In this document: in pieces, positions 25,756 through 34,530 of the stretch
How positions within the stretch are numbered: position 1 is the stretch's first letter
Layout: every line of letters begins with the position of its first letter
Source: Flavobacterium ginsenosidimutans
Lineage (GTDB): Bacteria > Bacteroidota > Bacteroidia > Flavobacteriales > Flavobacteriaceae
Assembly (NCBI RefSeq): GCF_003254625.1
Contig: NZ_QJRJ01000081.1
Location: 124,001-188,000 of the forward strand
Direction: 5' to 3'
DNA length: 64,000 nucleotides
The notes under the pieces: model-generated
Databases searched by the model: none
What the model was told of the DNA's origin: nothing
Seen by the model: only the letters and a program-made list of their open reading frames with translations
Program-made: the position numbers and the translations under genes

Positions 25756-26982
25756 ATGAAAAATAATAGAAAGCATAGTTATTTTATGTCGGTTTTGATG
25801 ATTTGCGTTATGACCATTACAAGTTGTAAAGTAACTTCTCAAGAGCCTGCAAAAAATGATATCGTAATCGGGAAAAATCTGAAATGGTCTGATAAAATGG
25901 CTTTGACATTGATGAAACGCCATCCAGAATCGTATATGCTTGACGATGCTAAAAAGCCAAAGTGGGATTATGTTCATGCTTTAGTTTTGCATTCAATAGA
26001 AGAATTGTACAAGAAAAATCCAGATCCGAGATACAAAGCTTACGTGAAAGGATATGTAGATCAATTAGTTCAAGCTGATGGAAGTATTAATACGTACGAA
26101 TTCGATAAATTCAATATCGATTTGGTGCTGCCAGGACGTTTACTTTTTGATGTTTATGCATATTCAAAAGAAGATAAGTATTTAAAAGCGATGCAATTGA
26201 TTCGTAAACAGCTTTCAGAACAGCCAAGAACTCAAAGCGGTGGATTTTGGCACAAACAAATTTATCCAAACCAAATGTGGCTAGATGGCTTGTATATGGG
26301 AGAGCCATTCTACGCCGAATACACTGCTAAATTTGAAAACGGGAAAAGCTTCGACGACATCGCAAAACAGTTCGAATTGATTCAGCTTAAAGCTACCGAT
26401 CCAAAAACGGGATTATTATATCACGGTTGGGACGAAAGCAAACAAATGCCTTGGGCAAATAAAGAAACAGGAAATTCACCAAACTTCTGGTCAAGATCTT
26501 TGGGTTGGTATGTTATGGCTTTAGTAGATGTTTTAGATTATATGCCAAAAGATCATCCAAAGAGAAAAGAGTTGATTCAATATTTAAACAATGCTTCAGA
26601 AGCGATACTTAAATTTCAAGATAAATCATCAGGTTTGTGGTATCAGGTTACCGATAAAGGCGGTGAAAAAGGAAATTATTTAGAAGCTTCTGGATCTGCT
26701 ATGTTTTCTTATGCTTTTGCAAAAGGTGCAAACAAAGGATATTTACCGTCTAAATTTAAAAAAGCGGCCAATAAAGCTTTTGACGGATTATCTACAATTT
26801 TAATCAAAAAAGTAGATGAAGATGGTGGAATCACTTTAACAAACTGCTGTCAAGTTGCTGGTTTAGGAGGAAATCCTTATCGTGACGGATCTTATGAATA
26901 TTATGTAAACGAAAGAAAAAAAGACAACGATCCTAAAGCAACTGGGCCTTTTATTTTGGCAGCGATTGAGCTAAACAGATAA
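25756..26982 (+). CDS. GH105 unsaturated glycuronyl hydrolase (copy 2, lipoprotein)
   Basis: A 408-residue paralogue of the preceding gene with the same core: SGGFWHKQIYPNQMWLDGLYM (catalytic Asp about residue 177), SRSLGWYVMALVDVLDYMPK and LWYQVTDKG. It differs at the N-terminus, which has a lipobox (TITSC), and near the C-terminus it has paired cysteines (TNCCQVAGLGG) where copy 1 has SSNVGLGG. The different anchoring and active-site surroundings suggest different substrates, for example rhamnogalacturonan versus homogalacturonan fragments; this is inference. Confidence 0.9.
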   Translation: MKNNRKHSYFMSVLMICVMTITSCKVTSQEPAKNDIVIGKNLKWSDKMALTLMKRHPESYMLDDAKKPKWDYVHALVLHSIEELYKKNPDPRYKAYVKGYVDQLVQADGSINTYEFDKFNIDLVLPGRLLFDVYAYSKEDKYLKAMQLIRKQLSEQPRTQSGGFWHKQIYPNQMWLDGLYMGEPFYAEYTAKFENGKSFDDIAKQFELIQLKATDPKTGLLYHGWDESKQMPWANKETGNSPNFWSRSLGWYVMALVDVLDYMPKDHPKRKELIQYLNNASEAILKFQDKSSGLWYQVTDKGGEKGNYLEASGSAMFSYAFAKGANKGYLPSKFKKAANKAFDGLSTILIKKVDEDGGITLTNCCQVAGLGGNPYRDGSYEYYVNERKKDNDPKATGPFILAAIELNR

Positions 26983-27091
26983 TTGATTAATTGTGAATTG
27001 TTAATTATTAATTGTACAGTTTGATTAAATATATATCTGATAGGTTTTTAAAACCTGTCTGGTCTAAAACCAATTTAGTTTTTGCGTTGAG

Positions 27092-27195
27092 TTTGTCATT
27101 TCGACGAAGGAGAAATCTTCGCAAGTAACTCCATAAAGCGAATACAATCTTTGTGGAGCTTCTCGTGGAGATTTCTCCTTCGTCGAAATGACAAA
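27092..27195. repeat. REP-like element with 27-bp perfect inverted repeats
   Basis: 27092-27118 is the exact reverse complement of 27169-27195 (both contain CGACGAAGGAGAAATC or its complement). It separates the second GH105 gene from GH43, and the spurious upstream ATG of the GH43 frame (27188) lies inside it. Confidence 0.8.
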
Positions 27196-27217
27196 AACGT
27201 TTAGTAAAGAAATAAAA

Positions 27218-28807
27218 ATGAAAAACATAAAAATCATCATATTCCTCTTCTGTATAGTTTCTTTTCAGAAGAATAACGCACAAGTTTGGGTATCTGATAA
27301 TGGAGACGGAACATTTACAAATCCGATTCTTCATGCTGATTATTCAGATCCAGATGTTGTTCGCGTAGGCGATGATTATTATATGACGGCTTCTTCTTTT
27401 AACTGTATTCCAGGTTTGCCGATTTTGCATTCTAAAGATTTGGTAAACTGGAAAATTATTGGATATGCTTTAGCAAAACAGCCTCCATTTGAAACTTACG
27501 ATAGAGTACAGCACGGAAATGGAGTTTGGGCGCCAAGCATTAATTATCATAATAATGAATTTTACATTTATTACCCAGATCCTGATTTTGGAATTTATAT
27601 GATTAAATCAAAAAAAGCCGAAGGACCTTGGTCTGCGCCGATTTTGGTAAAAGAAGGAAAAGGATTGATAGATCCGAGTCCGCTTTGGGATACGGATGGA
27701 AAAGCGTATTTAGTTCATGCTTTTGCAGGAAGTCGTGCTCAGATTAAAAGTTTGCTGGTAGTTTGTACAATGAATCCTGAAGGAATCGTTGTAAATCATG
27801 ATGAAGTAATGGTAATTGACGGACATGAAAGTGAAGGCACAATTGAAGGTCCAAAGTTTTATAAACGAAATGGTTATTACTACATTTTTGCTCCCGCAGG
27901 TGGCGTTCCAACGGGGTGGCAGACTGTTTTAAGATCGAAAAATGTTTTCGGGCCTTATGAAAAGAAAAAGGTTTTAGAGCAAGGTTCAACAAACATAAAT
28001 GGTCCGCATCAAGGTGCTTGGGTCACTACGCAAACGGGAGAAGATTGGTTTTTTCATTTTCAAGATAAAGGCGCTTATGGAAGAATTGTACATTTACAGC
28101 CAATGAAATGGGTAAATGATTGGCCTGTGATGGGACAAGATTTTGATAATAATGGAATTGGAGAACCCGTTACAACTTTCAAAAAGCCAAATGTTGGTAA
28201 AAAATATCCAATAGAAACTCCAGCAGAATCAGATGAATTTAATTCAGCAAAATTAGGTTTACAATGGCAATGGCAAGCCAATAAACAAATCAATTGGGGA
28301 TTTCCAACAAGTTTAGGATACTTAAATTTATTTTGTGCCACAACAACTCAAAATATCTTTAATGCGCCAAATTTATTACTTCAAAAATTTCCTGCCGAAG
28401 AATTTACAGCAACAACAAAACTGACTTTTAATTCCAGAATAAAAGGCGAATCTACTGGTTTGATTGTTATGGGATTAGATTATAGTTATTTGTCTTTTAA
28501 AAATGATAATGGAAAACTGTATTTAAGCCAGAAAACAGGAACTTTTGACAAAACGGTTTCAGAAAAAGAAACAAAACCTATTTTAATAGAAAACAGCACT
28601 ATTTACCTACGAGTACAAATTAAAAAAGGCGGAATTTGCAGTTTCTTCTATAGTTTAGACGATAAAAATTATGTAGCCATTGGAAGCAATTTTACAGCTA
28701 AAGAAGGAAAATGGATTGGTGCCAAAGTAGGACTTTTTGCTTTGGGTGAAGAAGTGAAAAATGATTCTGGAAATGTGGAAGTAGATTGGTTTAGAGTAAC
28801 GAAATAA
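27218..28807 (+). CDS. GH43 glycosidase (arabinofuranosidase/xylosidase type) with C-terminal lectin-like domain
   Basis: A secreted 529-residue enzyme with an N-terminal five-bladed beta-propeller GH43 domain. Catalytic residues are visible: Asp44 (DYSDPDVV, base), Asp152 (GLIDPSPLW, pKa modulator) and Glu210 (GTIEGPKFY, acid). From about residue 330 a concanavalin-like beta-sandwich follows (ESDEFNSAKLGLQWQWQ..., family GH43 C-terminal domain). In a pectin locus it probably removes arabinose or xylose side chains. The frame opens at 27188 inside a repeat; the ATG at 27218 gives a clean signal peptide ending NNAQ. Confidence 0.9.
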   Translation: MKNIKIIIFLFCIVSFQKNNAQVWVSDNGDGTFTNPILHADYSDPDVVRVGDDYYMTASSFNCIPGLPILHSKDLVNWKIIGYALAKQPPFETYDRVQHGNGVWAPSINYHNNEFYIYYPDPDFGIYMIKSKKAEGPWSAPILVKEGKGLIDPSPLWDTDGKAYLVHAFAGSRAQIKSLLVVCTMNPEGIVVNHDEVMVIDGHESEGTIEGPKFYKRNGYYYIFAPAGGVPTGWQTVLRSKNVFGPYEKKKVLEQGSTNINGPHQGAWVTTQTGEDWFFHFQDKGAYGRIVHLQPMKWVNDWPVMGQDFDNNGIGEPVTTFKKPNVGKKYPIETPAESDEFNSAKLGLQWQWQANKQINWGFPTSLGYLNLFCATTTQNIFNAPNLLLQKFPAEEFTATTKLTFNSRIKGESTGLIVMGLDYSYLSFKNDNGKLYLSQKTGTFDKTVSEKETKPILIENSTIYLRVQIKKGGICSFFYSLDDKNYVAIGSNFTAKEGKWIGAKVGLFALGEEVKNDSGNVEVDWFRVTK

Positions 28808-28814
28808 TACGGAA

Positions 28815-30827
28815 ATGATGCAGTTAAAAAAACAAATAATACTTTTTTTCTGTCTTTGCAGTTTTGCTGTAAAAGCTCAAAACACATACAAAAGATGGTC
28901 AGAAATTATTCGTAAGAATGATGCTTCTTGGTTTGCTTCGGCGGAAGCCAAAAAAATAGGAGAGAATGTTTTACTTTATCAAAGAGACATTGGCGGATGG
29001 CCAAAAAACATTCAAATGCAGGATGAACTGACAGAGAAGCAAAAGAAAGATTTAATTGCGCTTAAAAAAACGGCTGTAGAAACAACAACAGACAACGGAG
29101 CAACTTGTCAAGAAATGCTTTTTATGTCTAAAATGTATGCCCAAGTAAAAGACGAACGTTACGCTGCATCTTTCCTAAAAGGATTGAATTATCTTCTTGA
29201 AGCACAATATGCAAATGGCGGATGGCCACAATTTTATCCATTGAAAAAAGGTTATTATACGCATATTACCTATAATGACGATTCGATGGTAAATATTATG
29301 AATGTGATAAAAGCCGTTGCCGATCAAACGGATTATTACAGCATAAAACCTTCCAGCGAAATTGTAGAAAAATGCAAAAAAGCTTTTGATAAAGGAGTTG
29401 ACTGTATCTTAAAAACGCAATACAAACAAAATGGAGTTTTAACCGCATGGTGCGCGCAGCATGACGAAGTTACTTTGGCACCAGCAAATGCAAGAGCTTT
29501 TGAATTGGCTTCTTTAAGCGGATATGAATCGACAAAAATTGTTTTGCTTTTAATGTCAATTGATAAACCATCACCAGAAATTGTTACTTCAGTAAAAAGT
29601 GCTGTAGCATGGTTTGAGAAAACAAAAATCACCAATTTAGAGGAGAAAAGAGTCTTGAATGATGCTGGAAAAATTGTAGATAAAAAGATGATTCCTGCAA
29701 CTAATGCAACATCAATTTGGGCAAGATTTATGGATTTGGAAACCAATGAACCATTTTTTTGCGACCGTGATGGAATTAGAAAAAAATCTTTGGATCAAAT
29801 TGGTTCAGAAAGAAGAAATGGTTATTCGTGGTATTCTGAAGCTCCGCAAGAAGTTTTAAAAAAGTTTCCAGATTGGGCAGTTAAAAACGGAACAAAAGTA
29901 GGTTCAGTAGAAAAGAAAAACGTGACATACATTACGGTTGCGCAAGATGGTTCTGGAGATTTTACTAAAATTCAAGATGCTATTTATGCAACTCCTGCGT
30001 TTCCGTATGAGAAGGTAACGATATTTGTAAAAAACGGGATTTACAATGAAAAAGTGAGAATTCCAGAATGGAATACCAATGTGGTTTTATTAGGCGAAAG
30101 CAAAGAAAACACCATCATTACTTTTGATGATAATTTCTCGAAAATTGGTTTAGGAAGAAACAGCACTTTTTATACATACACACTTTTGGTTGAAGGTGAT
30201 GATTTTACAGCTTCAAATTTAACCATCAAAAATACTTCGGGCGAACGCGGACAAGCGATTGCATTATCAGTTGTTGCTAATCGAGCTAAGATTTCAAACT
30301 GCAATCTTTTAGGAAATCAAGATACGTTGTATTTGTCTGGAAAAGAAGCAAAGCAATATTTTAAAGATTGTTATATCGAAGGAACTACAGATTTTATTTT
30401 TGGAAGTGCAACTGCTTTATTCGAAAATTGTACGATTCACAGTATCAAAAGCTCTTATATTACTGCAGCTTCAACTCCAGAGGGAACTCCATTCGGATTT
30501 GTTTTTGTAGATTGTAAACTAACTGCGAATCCAGACGCGAAAGACGTTTATTTAGGCCGTCCGTGGCGTATTTATGCTAAAACTGTTTTCATTAATTGTG
30601 AAATGGGAAAACAGATTAAATCAGAAGGCTGGGAAAATTGGTCAAAACCAGAAGCAGAAAAAAAAGCTTTTTATGCCGAATATAATTGCAAAGGAGAAGG
30701 TTTTCAGCCATCAAAAAGAGTAAAATGGGCGCGCCAATTAAGTAAAAAGGAAGCAAGTCAATATTCGATAGAAAATATTCTAAAAGATAAAAATGGCAGT
30801 TGGTATTCTCTTGCTAAACAAAATTAG
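28815..30827 (+). CDS. Fusion of PL10 pectate lyase and CE8 pectin methylesterase
   Basis: A 670-residue secreted bifunctional enzyme. The N-terminal half (about residues 22-350) is a family-10 pectate lyase: DIGGWPKNIQM, NGGWPQFYPL, NDDSMVNIMNV and the ARAFELASLSG segment with the putative catalytic Arg. The C-terminal half (about 370-655) is a CE8 pectin methylesterase beta-helix: DGSGDFTKIQDAI, GNQDTLY (Asp503), TTDFIFGSA (Asp526) and LGRPWR (Arg582, Trp584). Demethylation by CE8 produces the substrate of PL10, so the fusion links two consecutive steps. It starts 7 bp after GH43. The double ATG at 28815/28818 leaves the exact start open by one codon. Confidence 0.93.
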   Translation: MMQLKKQIILFFCLCSFAVKAQNTYKRWSEIIRKNDASWFASAEAKKIGENVLLYQRDIGGWPKNIQMQDELTEKQKKDLIALKKTAVETTTDNGATCQEMLFMSKMYAQVKDERYAASFLKGLNYLLEAQYANGGWPQFYPLKKGYYTHITYNDDSMVNIMNVIKAVADQTDYYSIKPSSEIVEKCKKAFDKGVDCILKTQYKQNGVLTAWCAQHDEVTLAPANARAFELASLSGYESTKIVLLLMSIDKPSPEIVTSVKSAVAWFEKTKITNLEEKRVLNDAGKIVDKKMIPATNATSIWARFMDLETNEPFFCDRDGIRKKSLDQIGSERRNGYSWYSEAPQEVLKKFPDWAVKNGTKVGSVEKKNVTYITVAQDGSGDFTKIQDAIYATPAFPYEKVTIFVKNGIYNEKVRIPEWNTNVVLLGESKENTIITFDDNFSKIGLGRNSTFYTYTLLVEGDDFTASNLTIKNTSGERGQAIALSVVANRAKISNCNLLGNQDTLYLSGKEAKQYFKDCYIEGTTDFIFGSATALFENCTIHSIKSSYITAASTPEGTPFGFVFVDCKLTANPDAKDVYLGRPWRIYAKTVFINCEMGKQIKSEGWENWSKPEAEKKAFYAEYNCKGEGFQPSKRVKWARQLSKKEASQYSIENILKDKNGSWYSLAKQN

Positions 30828-30837
30828 TCTCAGTCTC

Positions 30838-30879
30838 AGTCACAGTTTTCAGTGTAAACTAAGACTGAAAACTGCGACT
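30838..30879. repeat. Short inverted repeat between PL10-CE8 and GH28
   Basis: 16-nt arms AGTCACAGTTTTCAGT (30838-30853) and ACTGAAAACTGCGACT (30864-30879), one mismatch. Similar 'AGTC-GCAGTTTTCAGT' extragenic palindromes are common in Flavobacterium; possible terminator or mRNA-stability element, no T-tract. Confidence 0.6.
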
Positions 30880-30904
30880 GAATACTAAAAAAAAAACGCA
30901 TTAC

Positions 30905-32260
30905 ATGAATTTCAAATATCTATTCATAATATTCTTTTCGTGGGTTTCATTTGCACAGAATAACGATTTCCCTTCAAGTAAAGTAGATTCGATTGTGCAA
31001 CGAATTCAACTTCCTGTAATTCCTTCTTATCAAATAAATATTTTGAAATTGGGAGCAAAGGGAGATTCGATTACAGACAATAAAAAGGCTTTTGATAAAG
31101 CAATGGCTTTGTGCGAAAAAAATAACGGAGGAACTATTATTGTTCCAAAAGGTATTTATAAAATTAACGGGCCAATTCATTTTGTAAGCAATGTCAATCT
31201 TAAAATAGAAAAAGAAGCAAAGATTAAATTCAGTGATAATCCGAAAGATTATTTGCCATTGGTTTTAACAAGTTGGGAAGGAACAATGCTGTATAATTAT
31301 AGTCCACTTATTTACGCTAATAATTGCACCAATATTACCATTTCTGGCGAAGGAACGATTGATGGAGAAGGAGGTAAGATTTGGAAAAGTTTTAAAGCGA
31401 GAGAAAGTTTAGGTAAAAATTTGAGCCGAGAAATGAACCACAATAACGTTCCATTAAACGAAAGAAAATTTGGAGAAGGTTATTTTTTAAGACCTCAGAT
31501 GATTCAGTTTCTAAATTGCAAAAACGTTTTGGTTGAAAATGTTCGAATAGAAAATTCACCATTTTGGTGTCTTCATCTTTTAAAATCAGAAAGTGTAACC
31601 GTTAGAGGAATAAGTTACAAATCATTAAACCATAACAATGACGGAATTGATCCTGAATATGCAAAAGATGTTTTAATTGAAAATGTAACTTTTGATAATG
31701 GAGACGACAATGTTGCCATAAAAGCAGGAAGAGATCACGAAGGTAGAGCCAATACAGCAACACCAAGTCAGAACATTGTTATCAGAAATTGTAATTTTAA
31801 AGGACTTCATGGAGTTGTAATTGGCAGCGAAATGTCAGCAGGAGTTCAGAATGTTTTTGTTGAAAATTGTAAAACAGCTGGATATTTAAAAAGAGGGATT
31901 TATTTAAAAACCAATGCAGATAGAGGAGGATTTATTAAAAATATATTTGTTAGAAATATTCAATTAGACGAAGTGGAAGATTGCTTGTACATTACGGCCA
32001 ATTATCATGGAGAAGGAAAAGGGTATCAATCGGATATATCAAATGTATATTTTTCGAATATTACCTGTAATAAAGCATCAGAATCAGGTATTGTAATTCA
32101 GGGATTTCCAGACAAAAAAATCCGAAATATTACTTTGAAAAATATCGAGATTAAATGGGCTAAAAATGCTTTGTCAAATGAAAATGCCGAAAACGTTCTA
32201 ATGACAGATGTTTTTATCGGGCAAAGAGCGAGTGTGCCTACAGCAGTTTCTAAGGATTAG
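30905..32260 (+). CDS. GH28 family glycosidase, second copy (variant active-site motif)
   Basis: A 451-residue secreted GH28 beta-helix protein (signal ending FAQ), about the same layout as the GH28 at 16200. The aspartates are kept: D246 (NNDGIDPEY) and D267/D268 (GDDNVAIKAG), and H302 (LHGVVIGSE). The usual RIK motif, which binds the substrate carboxylate in polygalacturonases, reads Y333-L-K335. This departure suggests an exo-acting or rhamnogalacturonan-type specificity rather than endo-polygalacturonase. It sits directly before a rhamnogalacturonan acetylesterase, which fits that idea. Not an inactive copy by sequence. Confidence 0.9.
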   Translation: MNFKYLFIIFFSWVSFAQNNDFPSSKVDSIVQRIQLPVIPSYQINILKLGAKGDSITDNKKAFDKAMALCEKNNGGTIIVPKGIYKINGPIHFVSNVNLKIEKEAKIKFSDNPKDYLPLVLTSWEGTMLYNYSPLIYANNCTNITISGEGTIDGEGGKIWKSFKARESLGKNLSREMNHNNVPLNERKFGEGYFLRPQMIQFLNCKNVLVENVRIENSPFWCLHLLKSESVTVRGISYKSLNHNNDGIDPEYAKDVLIENVTFDNGDDNVAIKAGRDHEGRANTATPSQNIVIRNCNFKGLHGVVIGSEMSAGVQNVFVENCKTAGYLKRGIYLKTNADRGGFIKNIFVRNIQLDEVEDCLYITANYHGEGKGYQSDISNVYFSNITCNKASESGIVIQGFPDKKIRNITLKNIEIKWAKNALSNENAENVLMTDVFIGQRASVPTAVSKD

Positions 32261-32273
32261 ACTTTGTGCGTCT

Positions 32274-32432
32274 TAACCGCAAAGAGCGCTAAGATTTACG
32301 CAAAGTTCGCAAAGGTTTTCTGTAGAGACGCACTGCAGTGCGTCTAATTCATGATGTACTCATTTTTGTCCTCTTGAGCGAAGTCGAAAGACATTTGTTG
32401 TGAGTAAGGTCTTCGACTCCGCTCAGACTGAC
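32274..32432. repeat. Cluster of three dispersed repeat types
   Basis: Three repeat words lie side by side between GH28 and CE12: an 'ACCGCAAAG...GCAAAG' copy (32274-32316) related to 53007-53105, a perfect 20-bp palindrome AGACGCAC-TGCA-GTGCGTCT (32326-32345) related to the terminator at 14624, and a CGAAGTCGAAAGAC / GTCTTCGACT inverted repeat (about 32379-32421). The cluster contains no ORF. Confidence 0.7.
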
Positions 32433-32477
32433 ACTATAATAAATATAAAATTTTAACAAGTCTAAACAAAAAACGTA

Positions 32478-33221
32478 ATGAAGAAATATTTTTTCTTAAT
32501 ACTCTTAATCACTTCAGTTTGTTTCGCACAAAAAACAACTTTGTATTGTATTGGAGACTCAACAATGGCAAACAAAAAAGATCCCGAAAAGAATCCAGAA
32601 CATGGATGGGCACAAGTTTTACAGCCATTTTTTACAGATAATATAATAGTCGTAAACAAAGCTGTAAATGGAAGAAGCACCAGAAGTTTTATAAACGAAA
32701 AACGTTGGGATTCAATTTATAACCAACTAAAAAAGGGAGATTACGTTTTTATCGAATTTGGCCACAATGATGCGAAAATTGAAGATCCAAGCCGATATAC
32801 AAATCCGCATACTGCCTACAGATACAATCTAATTCGATTTGTAAACGAAAGCAGAGCAAAAGGAGCAATTCCTGTTTTATTGACTTCAATTTCAAGACGT
32901 AATTTCAACGAGAAAGGAGTGTTAGTACCAACACACGGTGATTATCCATTAGAAACGCGTTTGGTTGCACAAGAATACAATGTACCATTTATTGATTTGG
33001 AATATTACACAGAGTTACTAGAGCAATCCTACGGACCTGATAAATCTAAAGAATTGCATTTGCATTTTAAGGCAGGAGAAAATCCGTATTATGATCAAGA
33101 TAAAGCAGATGATACACATTTATCTCTAAAAGGGGCAACAGAAATAGCTCAAATAGCTATTAAGCAATTAAAAGAATTGAAAGATCCATCTTTAGACAAA
33201 CTAAAAAAAGCAATCAAATAA
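32478..33221 (+). CDS. CE12-type rhamnogalacturonan acetylesterase (SGNH hydrolase)
   Basis: A 247-residue secreted SGNH/GDSL hydrolase. Block I is IGDSTM with nucleophile Ser28, block II has Gly in VNGRSTRSF, block III is the GHND of FIEFGHNDAK, and block V is DDTHLSLKG with the catalytic Asp/His pair. This arrangement is that of rhamnogalacturonan acetylesterases (CE12), which remove acetyl groups from galacturonate in the rhamnogalacturonan backbone. Last gene of the pectin run; a strong terminator follows about 150 bp later. Confidence 0.9.
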   Translation: MKKYFFLILLITSVCFAQKTTLYCIGDSTMANKKDPEKNPEHGWAQVLQPFFTDNIIVVNKAVNGRSTRSFINEKRWDSIYNQLKKGDYVFIEFGHNDAKIEDPSRYTNPHTAYRYNLIRFVNESRAKGAIPVLLTSISRRNFNEKGVLVPTHGDYPLETRLVAQEYNVPFIDLEYYTELLEQSYGPDKSKELHLHFKAGENPYYDQDKADDTHLSLKGATEIAQIAIKQLKELKDPSLDKLKKAIK

Positions 33222-33371
33222 AATTTAAAAATTAAAATGTCTTATATTGTAATATTAAAAACTTTTACGGCTAAGTTTAATTTTTATTTTGTTGGAATTT
33301 TGCAAGTGTAAATACCAATTTTGATAGTTAAATTGTTTTTGGAATTCTAGATATTTTGGTCTCAATAATTT

Positions 33372-33402
33372 AAAGTGAAGAAAGTCATTTCTTCACTTTT
33401 TT
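33372..33402 (+). terminator. Terminator closing the pectin utilisation run
   Basis: Perfect 12-bp stem (AAAGTGAAGAAA 33372-33383 with TTTCTTCACTTT 33388-33399), GTCA loop and a T-tract. Confidence 0.85.
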
Positions 33403-33465
33403 GTTTTATAAGTGAATCATTAAAAAAATATGTAATTAATGAAATAACTTTAAACTAAAAAATAG

Positions 33466-33503
33466 AAAACAAAAAAGTGACAATTAAGTCACTTTTTTGT
33501 TTT
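33466..33503. terminator. Bidirectional terminator overlapping the AraC gene stop
   Basis: Perfect 16-bp inverted repeat (33466-33481 and 33488-33503) with a 6-nt loop. The A-rich/T-rich arms make it usable on both strands. The stop codon of the minus-strand AraC-family gene (33484-33486) lies in the loop, so the last codons form one arm. Confidence 0.75.
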
Positions 33504-34497
33504 TACGATGATGCTTTTTTACGAAATCATCTGTTGGTTTTCGTTTGAGCTGTTCGTAGTATTTAGTGCAAAAATAGCTGAGTTTAGTATAATTAAGTTC
33601 GTACATTACTGCTGTTAGAGTACTGTATTCACCGCTTTTTAAAAGTTTTTGCGCTAAATTTATTTTCTCTTCTATAAATAGGTTTTTAGGTGTATTGTTA
33701 AAATGTTTTTTAAATAAACTTTTATATTTAGATGCCGACATACCGGCCATTCCAGCTAAAAAAGTCAAAGAAGGAAATGGGCCATACAAATTGTTCATTA
33801 AATAATCTTTTGTTTTTTCAATTGCTTCACTTTCCAGATCTGTAATCTCTGTACTAGTGTCTTTTGTTTCATAAAACTTATTAAAAAAATTACCAAGGAC
33901 TTTCAACGAAATTCCTTTTAAGAAAGAATCAAAAGACAAATCTTCTACAGGTTTTGTTTTTAAAGATTGAATTAATAAAATACTATTACTATCAATATTA
34001 CCGTAATGATAAAAAGCTTTCTTTCCTGGAGTATCTGATGAAAATGAACTTTCTGGCAGAGAGATTTTTTTGATAAAATCATGCAACAGTTTTTTATCTA
34101 TCAATATACGTAATGCAATAGTTCTTTCATTAACAGCGGGCTTAAAAGAGCTTTCTATTTGATTGTCAAGAATTGCCAAATCTAATTGATTAAACGCTCC
34201 TATTTGGTAATCAATATTGTTAATTTTAATGAGATTAATATGCTCGCTTAAATCAAAATGAAAAATATACAATTCATTATCTGATCTAAGACGAGTAATT
34301 TTCAATGGTTCTTTTGCAGTTAAATCGGCATAAACGACGGAAACTCCATCCATGACCTGAGAAAAATAAAAAAAACCTTTCCCTATTTCTTTTGGTATAA
34401 AAATAATTTTGTTATCAATCAATTTTGTATTTAATTGTTCGACTACATCCAATTGCCATTCTGGTGTTAGACTGTAATAATGTGTAACTTTTCTCAT
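33484..34497 (-). CDS. AraC-family transcriptional regulator (paralogue 1)
   Basis: A 337-residue protein whose C-terminal ~100 residues form an AraC-type double helix-turn-helix (FLAGMAGMSASKYKSLFKKHFNNTPKNLFIEEKINLAQKLL...YFCTKYYEQLKRKPTDDF). The N-terminal ~230 residues have no motif I recognise; no signal or membrane segment is visible, so it is probably a cytoplasmic sensor-regulator. The next gene (34531-35511) is a paralogue with the same length and layout, only 33 bp apart on the same strand. Targets are unknown; position next to the pectin locus is suggestive but they are separated by strong terminators. Confidence 0.85.
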   Translation of the reverse strand: MRKVTHYYSLTPEWQLDVVEQLNTKLIDNKIIFIPKEIGKGFFYFSQVMDGVSVVYADLTAKEPLKITRLRSDNELYIFHFDLSEHINLIKINNIDYQIGAFNQLDLAILDNQIESSFKPAVNERTIALRILIDKKLLHDFIKKISLPESSFSSDTPGKKAFYHYGNIDSNSILLIQSLKTKPVEDLSFDSFLKGISLKVLGNFFNKFYETKDTSTEITDLESEAIEKTKDYLMNNLYGPFPSLTFLAGMAGMSASKYKSLFKKHFNNTPKNLFIEEKINLAQKLLKSGEYSTLTAVMYELNYTKLSYFCTKYYEQLKRKPTDDFVKKHHRKNKKVT

Positions 34498-34530
34498 AGG
34501 CTAATTTGTTTCTGATCGTTAGTGCAATTT

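Noticed and set aside
27188..27217. Upstream ATG for GH43
   Set aside because: It lies in the REP-like inverted repeat; the ATG at 27218 begins the signal peptide directly.
29336..29746. 136-residue antisense ORF over PL10-CE8
   Set aside because: Long antisense frame opposite a clearly coding region; no start context or family resemblance.
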